Positions 27,314 to 38,997 of a stretch of DNA of 64,000 nt are shown here, piece by piece. The notes beneath the pieces are model-generated. The model was not told where the DNA came from. It saw only the letters and a program-made list of their open reading frames with translations, and searched no databases. Position 1 is the first letter of the stretch. Each line of letters opens with the position of its first letter. Source of the stretch: Dyella_D sp052115385 (GTDB lineage: Bacteria; Pseudomonadota; Gammaproteobacteria; Xanthomonadales; Rhodanobacteraceae); NCBI RefSeq assembly GCF_052115385.1, contig NZ_JBFRGP010000012.1, positions 62,001 through 126,000 of the forward strand, in the 5' to 3' direction. Both the position numbers and the translations under genes were made by a program.

Positions 27314-28306
27314 ATGGTTCCCGGTTCAGAAAACCTCCAGCCGACCGCCCTGGAAAGGCGCGCTCCCCGCATCTCCTACCGCCACGAGGCCCTGGCCGCG
27401 GTGCTGGCCGAAACCGGCACGCTGGCCGCGCTCGGCTTCGGCGCCGGCGCGCCGCGGCAGCACGATCCGCGCTATCTGGCGGTGCCGCTCGAAGGCATGG
27501 AGGCGCCGACGCCGCTGGAGGTATGGCAGGTCGACGGCGAGGTGGAACACGGTCGTGAAGGCCCGCTGTGCTGGTCCGCCGGCGCCGGCTGGCTGTTCGC
27601 CGCGCTCGACCTGGACGAGCACGCGTATGGCGGCCCGCGCGATACGGCCGAGGTGGCCTACCGGCTGCTGCGCGAGTTCCTGGCGCAACGGCCGGAGCAG
27701 CACGTGCAGCGCATCTGGAACTACCTCGGCGCGATCAACCAGGGCGAGGACGACGCCGAGCGCTACAAGCTGTTCTGCGAAGGCCGCGCGGCCGGCATGG
27801 ACGAATTCTTCCGCGAGGGGTTTCCCGCCGCCACGGCGATCGGCCACCACGCCGGCGAACAGCATCTGCACGTCTATCTGCTGGCCTGCGACCAGCCCGG
27901 CCAGCGGGTCGAGAATCCGCGCCAGGTCAGCGCCTGGCGCTACCCGCGCCAGTACGGCCGCACGCCGCCGAGCTTCGCCCGCGCGATGTCCCTGCCCGGC
28001 CAGGACGTGCTGGCCATTTCCGGCACCGCCGCGGTGGTCGGCCACAGCTCCGCGCACGAGGACGACCTGGACGCGCAGCTGGCCGAAACGCTGGCCAACC
28101 TGGAAACACTGCTGGCGCAGGCCGGCATGCCCGCCGGCTTCGACACGCATTCGCCCTTGAAGGCCTATGTGCGCCACGCGGCGGACGCGCCGCGCGTGCT
28201 CGAGTTCCTCGCCGCACGCCTGCCCGGCGTGCCGGTGCTGCTGCTGCACGGCGACGTGTGCCGGCGCGAACTGCTGGTGGAGATCGACGGCTGGCGCTAC
28301 GCCTGA
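27314..28306 (+). CDS. xanB2: XanB2-like chorismatase (hydroxybenzoate synthase)
   Basis: The 330-residue protein matches the FkbO/Hyg5/XanB2 chorismatase family in length and key segments. These are RIWNYLGAINQGEDDAERYK (residues 133-152), the FCEGRA region, and a C-terminal CRRELLVEIDGW with the conserved acidic residue. XanB2 of Xanthomonas converts chorismate to 3-hydroxybenzoate, the xanthomonadin starter, and 4-hydroxybenzoate for ubiquinone. It is divergent from the ACP gene, which fits a starter-supply role. No ubiC-type chorismate lyase is seen in the window. Confidence 0.85.
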   Translation: MVPGSENLQPTALERRAPRISYRHEALAAVLAETGTLAALGFGAGAPRQHDPRYLAVPLEGMEAPTPLEVWQVDGEVEHGREGPLCWSAGAGWLFAALDLDEHAYGGPRDTAEVAYRLLREFLAQRPEQHVQRIWNYLGAINQGEDDAERYKLFCEGRAAGMDEFFREGFPAATAIGHHAGEQHLHVYLLACDQPGQRVENPRQVSAWRYPRQYGRTPPSFARAMSLPGQDVLAISGTAAVVGHSSAHEDDLDAQLAETLANLETLLAQAGMPAGFDTHSPLKAYVRHAADAPRVLEFLAARLPGVPVLLLHGDVCRRELLVEIDGWRYA

Positions 28307-29086
28307 TCAGGGCCTGCCGCAGCCGCCGTGGGCGTCCTTGAACGAGGCCAGCAGGAAATCCGCCAGCGCCGCTGACGAAGCCGGCATGGCCAGCGCCAGT
28401 TCGCGATAGAACGGGTCGCCGGTCTGGTCGAGTACCATCAGTGCGCGCACCGGCGGCGATTTCGGCAGGCGATAGGCCAGGCGCGCGGTGCAGCGGTCCA
28501 GCCGCTGCAATTCGTCCGGTTTCGGCTCGAGCACGGGTTCCGGCGTGGAGGTTTTCATCAAGGCATCGAGCTGCTTGTGCGCGCCCGGAAACACACCCTG
28601 CGCCGCCTCGTAGATGCAGCCCAGGCAGGCGGGAAACAGTTCCCAGCTCATCCATCCGGCTTCGGCGCCTTCCGGCGCGACGAAGCTGAAGACGGTATTG
28701 CCGTCGACGCCTACCGCGGTGCGCAGCGGCTTCCAGCCGCGCGGTACGGCGAGCCAACCGGTGGCGCTGGCATAGAACCAGTCCAGCTTGTCGCGCAGTT
28801 CCGCGGGTGCCGTGATGGCGAGCGCGGGGAGGTTGGTGTCCTGCACCGTCTCCCACTCGCCTTCACCATCCTTGACCTCGATGCGCGTGGCGTGGACGTC
28901 AGTAAGCGGCTTGCCGCTGGCGTCGCGCGGATGCGCCGGGGCCAGGCGGTAGTCCTTGCCGGCCGCGGAGGCGTAGTGCGACGGCGGGCTGGTGAGAGAG
29001 CGGCGTGGCGCATCGCCGGCCGTGGCGGTGCCCGTGGCGGCGATCAGCAAAAGCAGCACGGCGCCGAGGCGTAGAGGGAAGTTCAT
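28307..29086 (-). CDS. Exported hypothetical protein (DUF4850-like), 259 aa
   Basis: A Sec signal peptide of about 23 residues (MNFPLRLGAVLLLLIAATGT, cleaved near ATA-GD) precedes a mature domain without membrane segments. Four cysteines (CLGC, and single residues near 198 and 255) suggest disulfides in the periplasm. The sequence style is like DUF4850 proteins, but I cannot confirm the family. Its stop abuts the xanB2 stop convergently. Upstream is a 12-bp perfect hairpin that separates it from glmU. Confidence 0.65.
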   Translation of the reverse strand: MNFPLRLGAVLLLLIAATGTATAGDAPRRSLTSPPSHYASAAGKDYRLAPAHPRDASGKPLTDVHATRIEVKDGEGEWETVQDTNLPALAITAPAELRDKLDWFYASATGWLAVPRGWKPLRTAVGVDGNTVFSFVAPEGAEAGWMSWELFPACLGCIYEAAQGVFPGAHKQLDALMKTSTPEPVLEPKPDELQRLDRCTARLAYRLPKSPPVRALMVLDQTGDPFYRELALAMPASSAALADFLLASFKDAHGGCGRP

Positions 29087-29167
29087 GCAAGACGCTCCTT
29101 GTCTTTGGAAAAATTGGGCGAGAAGAGCGAGGCTCTGGAGTTACTCACTCCATGCAGCATTTCGCTA

Positions 29168-29195
29168 CTGGATTCCGGCCTGCGCCGGAATCCAG
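29168..29195. repeat. Perfect palindrome (REP/terminator-like)
   Basis: The arms ctggattccggc (29168-29179) and gccggaatccag (29184-29195) enclose a 4-base loop. Sequences of this kind (ggattccggcctgcgccggaatc) are dispersed palindromes in many Xanthomonas-related and Pseudomonas genomes. Here it sits downstream of glmU and could also end its transcription. The rest of the 146-base spacer shows nothing else. Confidence 0.7.
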
Positions 29196-29232
29196 TGACG
29201 ACAATGCCTGATGGTCGTCATGGCACTCGGCT

Positions 29233-30600
29233 TTATTTCTTCTCAGGCCGCTTCCACCCATGCAACGTCGCCTGGCGCCCACGCGCCACGGTGAGCTCGC
29301 CCGGCGGCGCATCGCGCGTGATCACCGAACCCGCGCCGATCGTCGCGTTCTCGCCCACCCGTACCGGCGCGACCAGCGCGCTGTTGGAACCGATGAACGC
29401 GCCATCGTCGATGCGGGTGACGCTCTTGTTCACGCCGTCGTAGTTGCAGGTGATGGTGCCGGCGCCGATGTTGACCCGGGCGCCGATCACGGTGTCGCCG
29501 AGATAGCTCAGGTGATTGGCCTTGCTGCCCTCGCCCAGCTTCGCCTTCTTGGTCTCGACGAAGTTGCCCACGTGCACGCCGGCCGCCAGCTCGGTGCCGG
29601 GGCGCAGGCGCGCGAACGGGCCGATGGTGCAGGGGCCGCGGGTGACCACGCCTTCCAGGTCGCAATGCGGCTGCACCATGGTGCCGGCGGCGAGCCGGAC
29701 GTCCTTGAGGCGGCAGAACGCACCGATGCGCACGTCCTCGCCCAGGTGCACGTCGCCTTCCAGGATCACGTCGATATCGATGTCCACGTCGCGCTCCACC
29801 GTGACGCTGCCGCGAATATCGATGCGCGCCGGATCGGCGATGCGCACGCCTTCCAGCGCCAGCGCCTTGGCCGCACGCTGGCGGTATACCGCTTCGAGCT
29901 CGGTGAGCTGCCAGGGATTGTTGGCGCCGGCCGCTTCCATCTCGTCGTCGCATTCGACGCAGAAGGCCGGACGGTTTTCCGCCGCGGCCATCGCGAAGAT
30001 ATCGGTGAGGTAGTACTCGCCCTGCGCGTTGTTGCGGTCGAGCTTCGCGGTCCAGCGCTTCAGCGAGGCGGCGTCCGCGGCGACGATGCCGGTGTTGATG
30101 CGGTCGATCGCGCGCTGTTCGTCGCTGGCGTCTTTTTCTTCCACGATGGCGCGCACGAAACCGTTGCCGTCCAGCAGCACGCGGCCGTAGCCCTTCGGGT
30201 CGGCCACGCGGGTGGCGAGCACGGTGAGCGCTTCGTCGGTGTCGATCAGGCGGCGCAGGGTTGCCGCCTGGGTGAGCGGCACGTCGCCGTACAGCACCAG
30301 CACGGCGGCGTTGTCGGGCACTTCGCGCAGGGCCTGGGCCACGGCGTGGCCGGTGCCCAGGCGCTCGGCCTGCAGCACCCAGCGCAGGTCCGGCTGGCCG
30401 CCGAACGCGGCGAGCACCTGGTCGCCGCCGTGGCCGTAGACCACGTGGATCTGCTGCGCGGACAACGCGCGCGCGGCGGCCAGCACGTGCGCCAGCAGCG
30501 GCCGGCCGGCCAGCGGCATCAGCACCTTGGCCTTCTTGGACTTCATGCGCTTGCCTTCGCCGGCGGCGAGGACGATGACGTGCAGCGGCAGGTTCTTCAT
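29233..30600 (-). CDS. glmU: Bifunctional UDP-N-acetylglucosamine pyrophosphorylase / glucosamine-1-phosphate N-acetyltransferase
   Basis: The 455-residue enzyme has both GlmU domains. The N-terminal uridyltransferase begins with VLAAGEGKRMKSKKAKVL. A C-terminal left-handed beta-helix with hexapeptide repeats (about 250-440) ends in the acetyltransferase active-site region NIGAGTITCNYDGVNK. It makes UDP-GlcNAc from glucosamine-1-phosphate for peptidoglycan and lipopolysaccharide. Length is as in E. coli. It commonly lies next to the atp operon, as here. Confidence 0.97.
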   Translation of the reverse strand: MKNLPLHVIVLAAGEGKRMKSKKAKVLMPLAGRPLLAHVLAAARALSAQQIHVVYGHGGDQVLAAFGGQPDLRWVLQAERLGTGHAVAQALREVPDNAAVLVLYGDVPLTQAATLRRLIDTDEALTVLATRVADPKGYGRVLLDGNGFVRAIVEEKDASDEQRAIDRINTGIVAADAASLKRWTAKLDRNNAQGEYYLTDIFAMAAAENRPAFCVECDDEMEAAGANNPWQLTELEAVYRQRAAKALALEGVRIADPARIDIRGSVTVERDVDIDIDVILEGDVHLGEDVRIGAFCRLKDVRLAAGTMVQPHCDLEGVVTRGPCTIGPFARLRPGTELAAGVHVGNFVETKKAKLGEGSKANHLSYLGDTVIGARVNIGAGTITCNYDGVNKSVTRIDDGAFIGSNSALVAPVRVGENATIGAGSVITRDAPPGELTVARGRQATLHGWKRPEKK

Positions 30601-30645
30601 GACGGTCCCTTGGGGCTCAGCTCAGCGAAGCAGGATAGCAGCGGC

Positions 30646-31197
30646 TCATTTCGCTCCATGACCGGTGGCTGACGCAGCGTCGCCGGTCGTGACGCGTGCC
30701 GCACCTCCATAGCATTCGAAGTGGAAATCGTAGGCGAGGCTGAACGGGCGCGTCCGGCTGTCGACCACGTGGCTTTCGCCGTTGGCGTCGGCGGCCCAGC
30801 GCTCGACTTTCAGCGGCAGGAAAGACCATTGGATGGCCGCGGTTTTCACGGCCTCGATATACAGGCGCCGGTCCGCATCGGCGCTGGCTGCGTCGTCCAC
30901 GCGCACGTCGTCGACCTTGCCGGCGGCGCTGACCACCAGCAGTGCGCGCACTTCTTCCGGCGGCGGACAACGCGCCAGCAAGGCGGCCGGATAGACCGGC
31001 GTGACGCGACGGTCGGGCGCGGCGCCGCTGGAGACTTCGCCCAGCGCCAGCTCATAGCGCGCCGTGCCCGCGGGGACCATGACGGCATGCCAGGTCGCAT
31101 CGCCCTGCGGGCGCGAGGCAGAGGCTTGCGGCGGCACGTGGCTACAGGCGGCGAGCCACGTGGCGCAGGCCAGACACACGATGCGGAAAGACTTCAC
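30646..31197 (-). CDS. Lipoprotein with TonB C-terminal-like domain
   Basis: The 183-residue product starts at a GTG and has a lipoprotein signal with lipobox LAAC (cysteine near residue 18). The mature part has the pattern of a TonB C-terminal domain: RRVTPVYPAALL, then RALLVVSAAGKVDDVRV and a FLPLKV stretch. No TonB membrane helix or proline-rich linker is present. It is a lipid-anchored protein with a TonB-like fold rather than a TonB energiser. Its role is unknown. It lies between glmU and atpC on the same strand. Confidence 0.6.
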   Translation of the reverse strand: MKSFRIVCLACATWLAACSHVPPQASASRPQGDATWHAVMVPAGTARYELALGEVSSGAAPDRRVTPVYPAALLARCPPPEEVRALLVVSAAGKVDDVRVDDAASADADRRLYIEAVKTAAIQWSFLPLKVERWAADANGESHVVDSRTRPFSLAYDFHFECYGGAARVTTGDAASATGHGAK

Positions 31198-31302
31198 CAC
31201 GCGCGGCTCCCGGCGGATACACCGGCGCAACATGCCCAAACGAAAACGCCGGCACAAGGCCGGCGTTCCGCATATCCCTTTCCGCCGGCAGGCGGTACGG
31301 GA

Positions 31303-31728
31303 TCAGTGCTTGAGGTTCTTGCGCAGGCGCTCCAGCGCCTGTAGCTGGGTCAGCGCCTGGGCCAGCTTGGCCTGCGCCTCGGCGATGTCCTCGGCGTCGG
31401 TGCGGTTGGCCAGGGCGTCCTCGGCTTCCTGCTTGGCGCGCTGGGCGGCCGCTTCGTCCAGGTCGGCGGCGCGCGCGGCCGTATCGGCCAGCACCGTCAC
31501 CACCTGCGGCTGCACTTCGAGAATGCCGCCGGAAACCCAGAACTGCTGGCGTTCGCCGTTGGCCAGCACCACGTCGACGTGGCCCGGCTTGAGGCGGGTG
31601 ATCAGCGGCGCGTGGCGGGGCGCGATGCCCAGCTCGCCCATTTCGCCGGTGGCGATGACCATCGTCGCCTCGCCGTGGAAGATCTCGGCTTCCGCGCTGA
31701 CGATGTCGACTCGAAGGGTATGGCTCAT
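31303..31728 (-). CDS. atpC: F0F1 ATP synthase subunit epsilon
   Basis: The 141-residue epsilon subunit has the N-terminal beta-sandwich (HTLRVDIVSAEAEIFHGEATMV, LGIAPRHAPLITRLKPG) and a C-terminal helical hairpin (about residues 90-140). It links the central stalk to catalysis and can inhibit ATP hydrolysis. It is the last gene of the atpIBEFHAGDC operon. Confidence 0.96.
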   Translation of the reverse strand: MSHTLRVDIVSAEAEIFHGEATMVIATGEMGELGIAPRHAPLITRLKPGHVDVVLANGERQQFWVSGGILEVQPQVVTVLADTAARAADLDEAAAQRAKQEAEDALANRTDAEDIAEAQAKLAQALTQLQALERLRKNLKH

Positions 31729-31818
31729 GTCTGTCTCGCTCTGCTCGAAGGGAACGGGGAAGGACGATCAGGGAACGGTTGGCTTAGCGCCGGCCGTTCC
31801 CGTGCTCGGCTCCTGTCC

Positions 31819-33252
<1,434 letters not shown>

Positions 33253-33410
33253 GGAAATGCTCCGGAAGGATCTTTGAATGTCTGGTTTAACCGCGCCCGT
33301 TCTGGTCGCGTGGTTTCAGTGGTTTTAGCAAAGAGTGCGGCCACGGATGGCCGCCCATTTGATCTTCGCGATCATGGATGATCGCACTCATACACTCATG
33401 ATCGCACTCA
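33253..33410. repeat. atpG-atpD spacer with a short direct repeat
   Basis: The spacer contains the 13-base direct repeat atgatcgcactca at 33378-33390 and 33398-33410. The second copy carries the atpG stop codon. A small hairpin, gcggcca-cgga-tggccgc, precedes it. I see no open frame of note in the spacer. Confidence 0.6.
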
Positions 33411-34325
33411 CACGGCCGCGGCGCCGCCGACGATCTCAGAAATTTCCTGCGTGATCGCCGCCTGGCGCGCCTTGTTGTAGACCAGCGTCAGCTCGCCGAT
33501 GACCTTGCTCGCGTTGTCCGAGGCCGACTTCATCGCGACCATGCGGGCCGCGTGCTCGCTGGCCAGGTTTTCCAGCACGCCCTGGTAGACCACCGACTCG
33601 ATGTAGCGGCCCAGCACGTACTCCAGCACCGTGGCGGCGTCCGGCTCGTAGATGTAGTCCCAGTCGTGCGACTGTTCGAGCTTGATGCCGGCATAGGCCG
33701 ACTCGCCCTTGGCCTGGTGCGCTTCCAGCTCCGCGGCCACCAGCGGCAGCGGCAGCAGCGCGTCCATCGTCGGCTTCTGCGTCATGGTGTTGACGAAGTC
33801 GTTGTAGGCCAGGAACACGCGATCGAGCTTGCCGGCCATGTAGGCATCCAGCACCACCTTGATCACGCCCACCAGCTGCTCGAGCTTCGGCTTCTCGCCC
33901 AGGTGGGTGACGCTGCCGACCAGGTTCACGCCCTTGATGCGGCGAAAGAACTGGGTGGCCTTCTGGCCCACGGCCACCACGTCGACCTGCACGCCTTTCT
34001 CCTGCCACTCGCGGATCGCGGGCAGCAGGCGGCGGAACAGGTTGGAATTCAGGCCGCCGCACAGGCCGCGGTCGGTCGACACCACCACGTAGCCGACGCG
34101 CGCGACCTTCTCGCGCTGCACCAGGAACGGATGGCTGAAGTCGGTGCTGGCCTGGGCCACGTGCGCGATCACCTTGCGCATCTGGCGCGCATAGGGGCGC
34201 GAGGCCTTCATCAGATCCTGCGCCTTGCGGATCTTCGAGGCCGAGACCATTTCGAGCGCGCGCGTCACCTTGCGCATGTTCTGCGTGCTCTTGATCTTGG
34301 ATTTGATTTCGCGTCCGCCTGCCAT
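33408..34325 (-). CDS. atpG: F0F1 ATP synthase subunit gamma
   Basis: The 305-residue rotor subunit has the N-terminal KSKIKSTQNMRKVTRALEMVSASK segment and the C-terminal MKSASDNASKVIGELTLVYNKARQAAITQEI helix, the two parts of the coiled coil that rotate within the alpha3beta3 ring. It is about 15 residues longer than E. coli gamma, with extra sequence around residues 195-240. Its stop lies in a short direct repeat. Confidence 0.97.
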   Translation of the reverse strand: MAGGREIKSKIKSTQNMRKVTRALEMVSASKIRKAQDLMKASRPYARQMRKVIAHVAQASTDFSHPFLVQREKVARVGYVVVSTDRGLCGGLNSNLFRRLLPAIREWQEKGVQVDVVAVGQKATQFFRRIKGVNLVGSVTHLGEKPKLEQLVGVIKVVLDAYMAGKLDRVFLAYNDFVNTMTQKPTMDALLPLPLVAAELEAHQAKGESAYAGIKLEQSHDWDYIYEPDAATVLEYVLGRYIESVVYQGVLENLASEHAARMVAMKSASDNASKVIGELTLVYNKARQAAITQEISEIVGGAAAV

Positions 34326-34429
34326 CTCTTTCTCGCTCGCTGTGCTCGCTCAGGTACGGGGTGCGCAAACGGCGACGCCGTTCGCGCACAACGGGGAACA
34401 GGAACGGCGCTGCCGCTCCCGCGCCCTGC

Positions 34430-35980
<1,551 letters not shown>

Positions 35981-36071
35981 GGTGGTCATCCTGGGATTTT
36001 TTTGAATTCGCTTGTCGAGGTCCGGTCCGCCCCGCGCTGATGCGGGCTGACCGGGCCGGCCCTGCGCGTAC

Positions 36072-36605
36072 TCAGGCCGTCAGCGCACCGGAAAGGCGCG
36101 CCAGGCGGCCGCGTACGGAGCCGTCGATCACTTCGCTGCCGGTATCGATCACCACGCCGCCGAGCAGCGAGGCGTCGACCTGGGTTTCCAGTTCGATGTC
36201 GCGCTTGAAGCGGCGCTTGAGCGAAGCCTTCAACTGCTCGGCCTGCGCGGCATCCAGCGCCATCGCGCTGGTCACCTTGACCAGCAGCTGCGACTCGGCC
36301 TCGCGCTTGTACTGCTCGAACAGCTCGGCCACTTCCGGCAGCAGCGCCATGCGGCGATGCTCGGCCAGTTCGGCCAGGAAGCTGGCGAACGGCGCCTGCG
36401 CGTCCATGCCCTGCGGCAGGTGCAGCGCAGCCAGCTGTGCGGGCAGCACGCGCGGGTCGTTGCCGAGCGCGGCCACGCGCGCGTCCTTCGCCACCTCGGC
36501 GGCGAAGGTCAGCGCCTGCGACCACGCGGGCAGCGCACCGGCCGCGCGCGCCAGCTCGAAAGCGGCGCGGGCGTACGGGCGAGCGAGAGTGATTGCCTGG
36601 GCCAT
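36072..36605 (-). CDS. atpH: F0F1 ATP synthase subunit delta
   Basis: The 177-residue delta subunit caps the F1 head and joins the peripheral stalk. It has the N-terminal ARPYARAAFELA segment typical of AtpH, and the C-terminal DASLLGGVVIDTGSEVIDGSVRGRLARL motif. It is three bases from the end of atpF. Confidence 0.96.
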   Translation of the reverse strand: MAQAITLARPYARAAFELARAAGALPAWSQALTFAAEVAKDARVAALGNDPRVLPAQLAALHLPQGMDAQAPFASFLAELAEHRRMALLPEVAELFEQYKREAESQLLVKVTSAMALDAAQAEQLKASLKRRFKRDIELETQVDASLLGGVVIDTGSEVIDGSVRGRLARLSGALTA

Positions 36606-36608
36606 GGC

Positions 36609-37079
36609 TTAGATCTCGGCAACGAGCTGGTCGAGCAAGGCTTTGTGGGCCGAGGCGTCGACTTCGCGCTGCACGATCTTCTCCGCGCCCTGCACGGCCA
36701 GACGGCCGACCCAGCTGCGCAGTTCCTCACGGGCGCGCTGCTGCATGCTGGCGATCTCTTCGCCGGCCTGGGCCTTCAGGCGCCCGGTCTCGGCAACGGC
36801 ATCCTGGCGGGCCTTGTCCACGATCTGGTTGGCCTGCTGCTGGGCGCGCTCGATGATCTCGGCGGCCTGCTGACGGGCCTGCTTGATCTCAGTGGCGACC
36901 TTGGCGTCGGCGTCCTTCAGCTCGGTGCGCGCCTTCTCGGCGGCGGCCAGGCCTTCGGCAACCTTCTTCTGACGCTCTTCGATCGCGGCATTGAGCTGCG
37001 GCCAGATGAACTTGGTGGTGAACCAGACCAGGATGGCGAACGACACCATCTGGCCCAGGAAAGTCAGATTGATATTCAT
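36609..37079 (-). CDS. atpF: F0F1 ATP synthase subunit b
   Basis: The 156-residue stalk subunit has one N-terminal membrane helix (about residues 5-24, containing FLGQMVSFAILVWFTTKFIWP). A long charged alpha-helix follows (about 30-150) that dimerises as the peripheral stalk. Length and position in the operon are standard. Confidence 0.96.
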   Translation of the reverse strand: MNINLTFLGQMVSFAILVWFTTKFIWPQLNAAIEERQKKVAEGLAAAEKARTELKDADAKVATEIKQARQQAAEIIERAQQQANQIVDKARQDAVAETGRLKAQAGEEIASMQQRAREELRSWVGRLAVQGAEKIVQREVDASAHKALLDQLVAEI

Positions 37080-37167
37080 GAGCTTTCCAACAACTCCGTA
37101 ACGCGTGGGACCGGCAATTCGCTGCGGCCGGTCGGCCGCAGCGATGTATCGCGCTGGCTACTGAGGC

Positions 37168-37455
37168 TTAGTGGCCGAAGTTGGCGATGACCTGGGCGGT
37201 CAGCGGGTTCGAGAACGCAAACAGCAGCGCCACGGCCAGGCCGATGATGAACGCCGCGTCGATCAGGCCGGCGAGCAGGAACATGCGGCCCTGCAGCAGC
37301 GGCACCAGCTCCGGCTGGCGTGCGGCGGACTCGAGGAACTTCGAACCCATGATGGCGATACCCAGGCAAGCGCCCAGCGCGCCCAGGCCGATGATGATGC
37401 CGACGGCGATCGCGGTCAGGCCCTGCACATGGGAAATGAGTTCGGCGAGGTTCAT
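37168..37455 (-). CDS. atpE: F0F1 ATP synthase subunit c
   Basis: The 95-residue hairpin subunit has two membrane helices joined by the polar RQPEL loop (residues 46-50). The proton-carrying carboxylate is Asp66 in GLIDAAF. The sequence shows no sodium-binding signature, so a proton ring is expected. The length is slightly above E. coli (79), with a longer N-terminus. Confidence 0.97.
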   Translation of the reverse strand: MNLAELISHVQGLTAIAVGIIIGLGALGACLGIAIMGSKFLESAARQPELVPLLQGRMFLLAGLIDAAFIIGLAVALLFAFSNPLTAQVIANFGH

Positions 37456-37535
37456 GGTGTTCTCCTGTGAATCTTTCTAAAGGTGTGGTTAGAGCGAAAC
37501 GGAATTGAAAAGCGGAACCGGATGGAACTTAAGGA

Positions 37536-38369
37536 TCAATGATGCTCACGAGCCGTCGCGATGTAGACGATCGTCAGCATCATGAAAATGAACGCCTGCA
37601 GCAGGATGATCAGGATGTGGAAGATCCCCCAGGCAGTGTTGAACAGCACGCCCGGCAGGAAGCTGATCCAGCCCGCGAACAGGCCCGCGATCAGCATGAA
37701 CACCAGCTCGCCGCCGTACATGTTGCCGAAGAGTCGCATCGCGAGCGACACCGGCTTAGACAGGTATTCGATGATGTTGAGCGCCAGGTTGAACGGCACC
37801 AGGATCGCGACCACCACCGGGTTGTGCGCATGGAACGGCGCGGTGACCAGTTCCTTGCCGAAGCCCAGCGTGCCCTTGGCCTTCATGCCATGGCCCAGCA
37901 CGATGAAGAACACGCACAGGGCCAGGCCCACGGTGGTGTTGATGTCGGCGGTGGGCACCCAGCGGAAGAAGGTCCCGTGCATGGCCTCGGTGCCGGCGGC
38001 CGTCTTGACGGCGAAGCCCGGCGCATCCAGCGGCAGCAGGTCCATCGCGTTGAGGAAGGTCACCCACATGAAGATCGACAGCGCCAGCGGAGTCACCGTG
38101 CGGCGGTCGCCGTGGAAGGTGTCCTTCACCTGGGTGTCGACGAATTCGACGATCAGCTCGACGAAGGCCTGTCCCTTGGACGGCACGCCGGAGGTGGCCT
38201 TGCGGGCCTTGAGCCAGAACCACAGGCAGAACAGCGCGCCGAGCACGAAGGCCACCACGATCGAGTCGAGGTGCAGCTTCATGAAGGGACCATCACCCAG
38301 GCTCACCACGTTGTGGTGCAGGTGGTGCTGGATGTATTCGGTTAAACCGCCCTGAGGCTCGCTTGCCAT
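37536..38369 (-). CDS. atpB: F0F1 ATP synthase subunit a
   Basis: The 277-residue membrane subunit has five to six hydrophobic helices. The conserved stator arginine lies in KPVSLAMRLFGNMYGGEL near residue 208. With the c ring it forms the proton channel. The C-terminus ends in a short histidine-rich tail. Confidence 0.97.
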   Translation of the reverse strand: MASEPQGGLTEYIQHHLHHNVVSLGDGPFMKLHLDSIVVAFVLGALFCLWFWLKARKATSGVPSKGQAFVELIVEFVDTQVKDTFHGDRRTVTPLALSIFMWVTFLNAMDLLPLDAPGFAVKTAAGTEAMHGTFFRWVPTADINTTVGLALCVFFIVLGHGMKAKGTLGFGKELVTAPFHAHNPVVVAILVPFNLALNIIEYLSKPVSLAMRLFGNMYGGELVFMLIAGLFAGWISFLPGVLFNTAWGIFHILIILLQAFIFMMLTIVYIATAREHH

Positions 38370-38372
38370 GTC

Positions 38373-38738
38373 TCAGCCCTTGAATCGGAACGCCAGCAGA
38401 TTTATTGCGTACGCAGCCACCAGCCCCGTGATAGCGGCCAGTGGCGGCAGTTTGTATTGACCCAGGATCACGATCAGCCCTCCAGCGATCGCGATCCATT
38501 TCAGAACCATGCCTGAAACCATCCGGCCCATGGTCATGCCGCCCCCGCCCAGTCCTGCGAAGGTACGCGACGCCAGCAGCGCGGTACCCAGCGCCACCAG
38601 TGTGGCGCCCGCAGCGCCCGCGATTGCATCGCGGTAACCCTGCGTCAGGAAAGCGAGGCCCACGATCGCCGCCGTGGCGAGCTGCAGCATCACGATGCGC
38701 AGCGCGAGACGACGTCCGGAGGCAAGACTGTTGAGCAC
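38373..38738 (-). CDS. atpI: F0F1 ATP synthase assembly protein I
   Basis: The 121-residue protein has four hydrophobic segments and the small-residue pattern of AtpI. It is the first gene of the operon, just upstream of atpB. AtpI helps c-ring assembly and magnesium supply and is not strictly essential in other species. Confidence 0.88.
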   Translation of the reverse strand: MLNSLASGRRLALRIVMLQLATAAIVGLAFLTQGYRDAIAGAAGATLVALGTALLASRTFAGLGGGGMTMGRMVSGMVLKWIAIAGGLIVILGQYKLPPLAAITGLVAAYAINLLAFRFKG

Positions 38739-38807
38739 GTGAGGTCCCCGCGCGGCTTCGCACTAGGCGGCACCGATCCAGCTGCGGGCCACGGTCCAAT
38801 CTTAAAA

Positions 38808-38837
38808 AGTATATCAGCGCGGCATTTAGACGGACAA
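38808..38837 (-). promoter_or_regulatory. Candidate sigma70 promoter of the atp operon
   Basis: On the minus strand -35 TTGTCC (complement of 38832-38837) and -10 TATACT (complement of 38808-38813) are separated by 18 bases, about 70 bases upstream of the atpI ATG. The A/T-rich stretch just after the -10 fits a start site. This is the only good candidate in the 259-base spacer. Confidence 0.6.
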
Positions 38838-38926
38838 GCCGCGTTCCTGCGATATGCCGCACTTTCCTGTCCGATCGCCTACTTTGCCGGCCGCCGCGTG
38901 TGCAAAGCGTCCAGGCCGCGGGCAAC

Positions 38927-38960
38927 AAAAAAGGCCGGACTGGTAGCCAGTCCGGCCTTT
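38927..38960 (-). terminator. Rho-independent terminator of the phasin gene
   Basis: The arms aaaggccggactgg (38930-38943) and ccagtccggccttt (38947-38960) make a 14-bp perfect stem with a 3-base loop. On the minus strand it is followed by a T-run. It lies 38 bases after the phasin stop. Confidence 0.9.
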
Positions 38961-38997
38961 AGGGACGTCGCCGAGGGAGGGAGCGACGTTGAAGCGA

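Noticed and set aside
29099..29443. A plus-strand open frame of 114 codons across the glmU end
   Set aside because: It runs through a palindrome and antisense to glmU, has no ribosome site and no protein-like composition.
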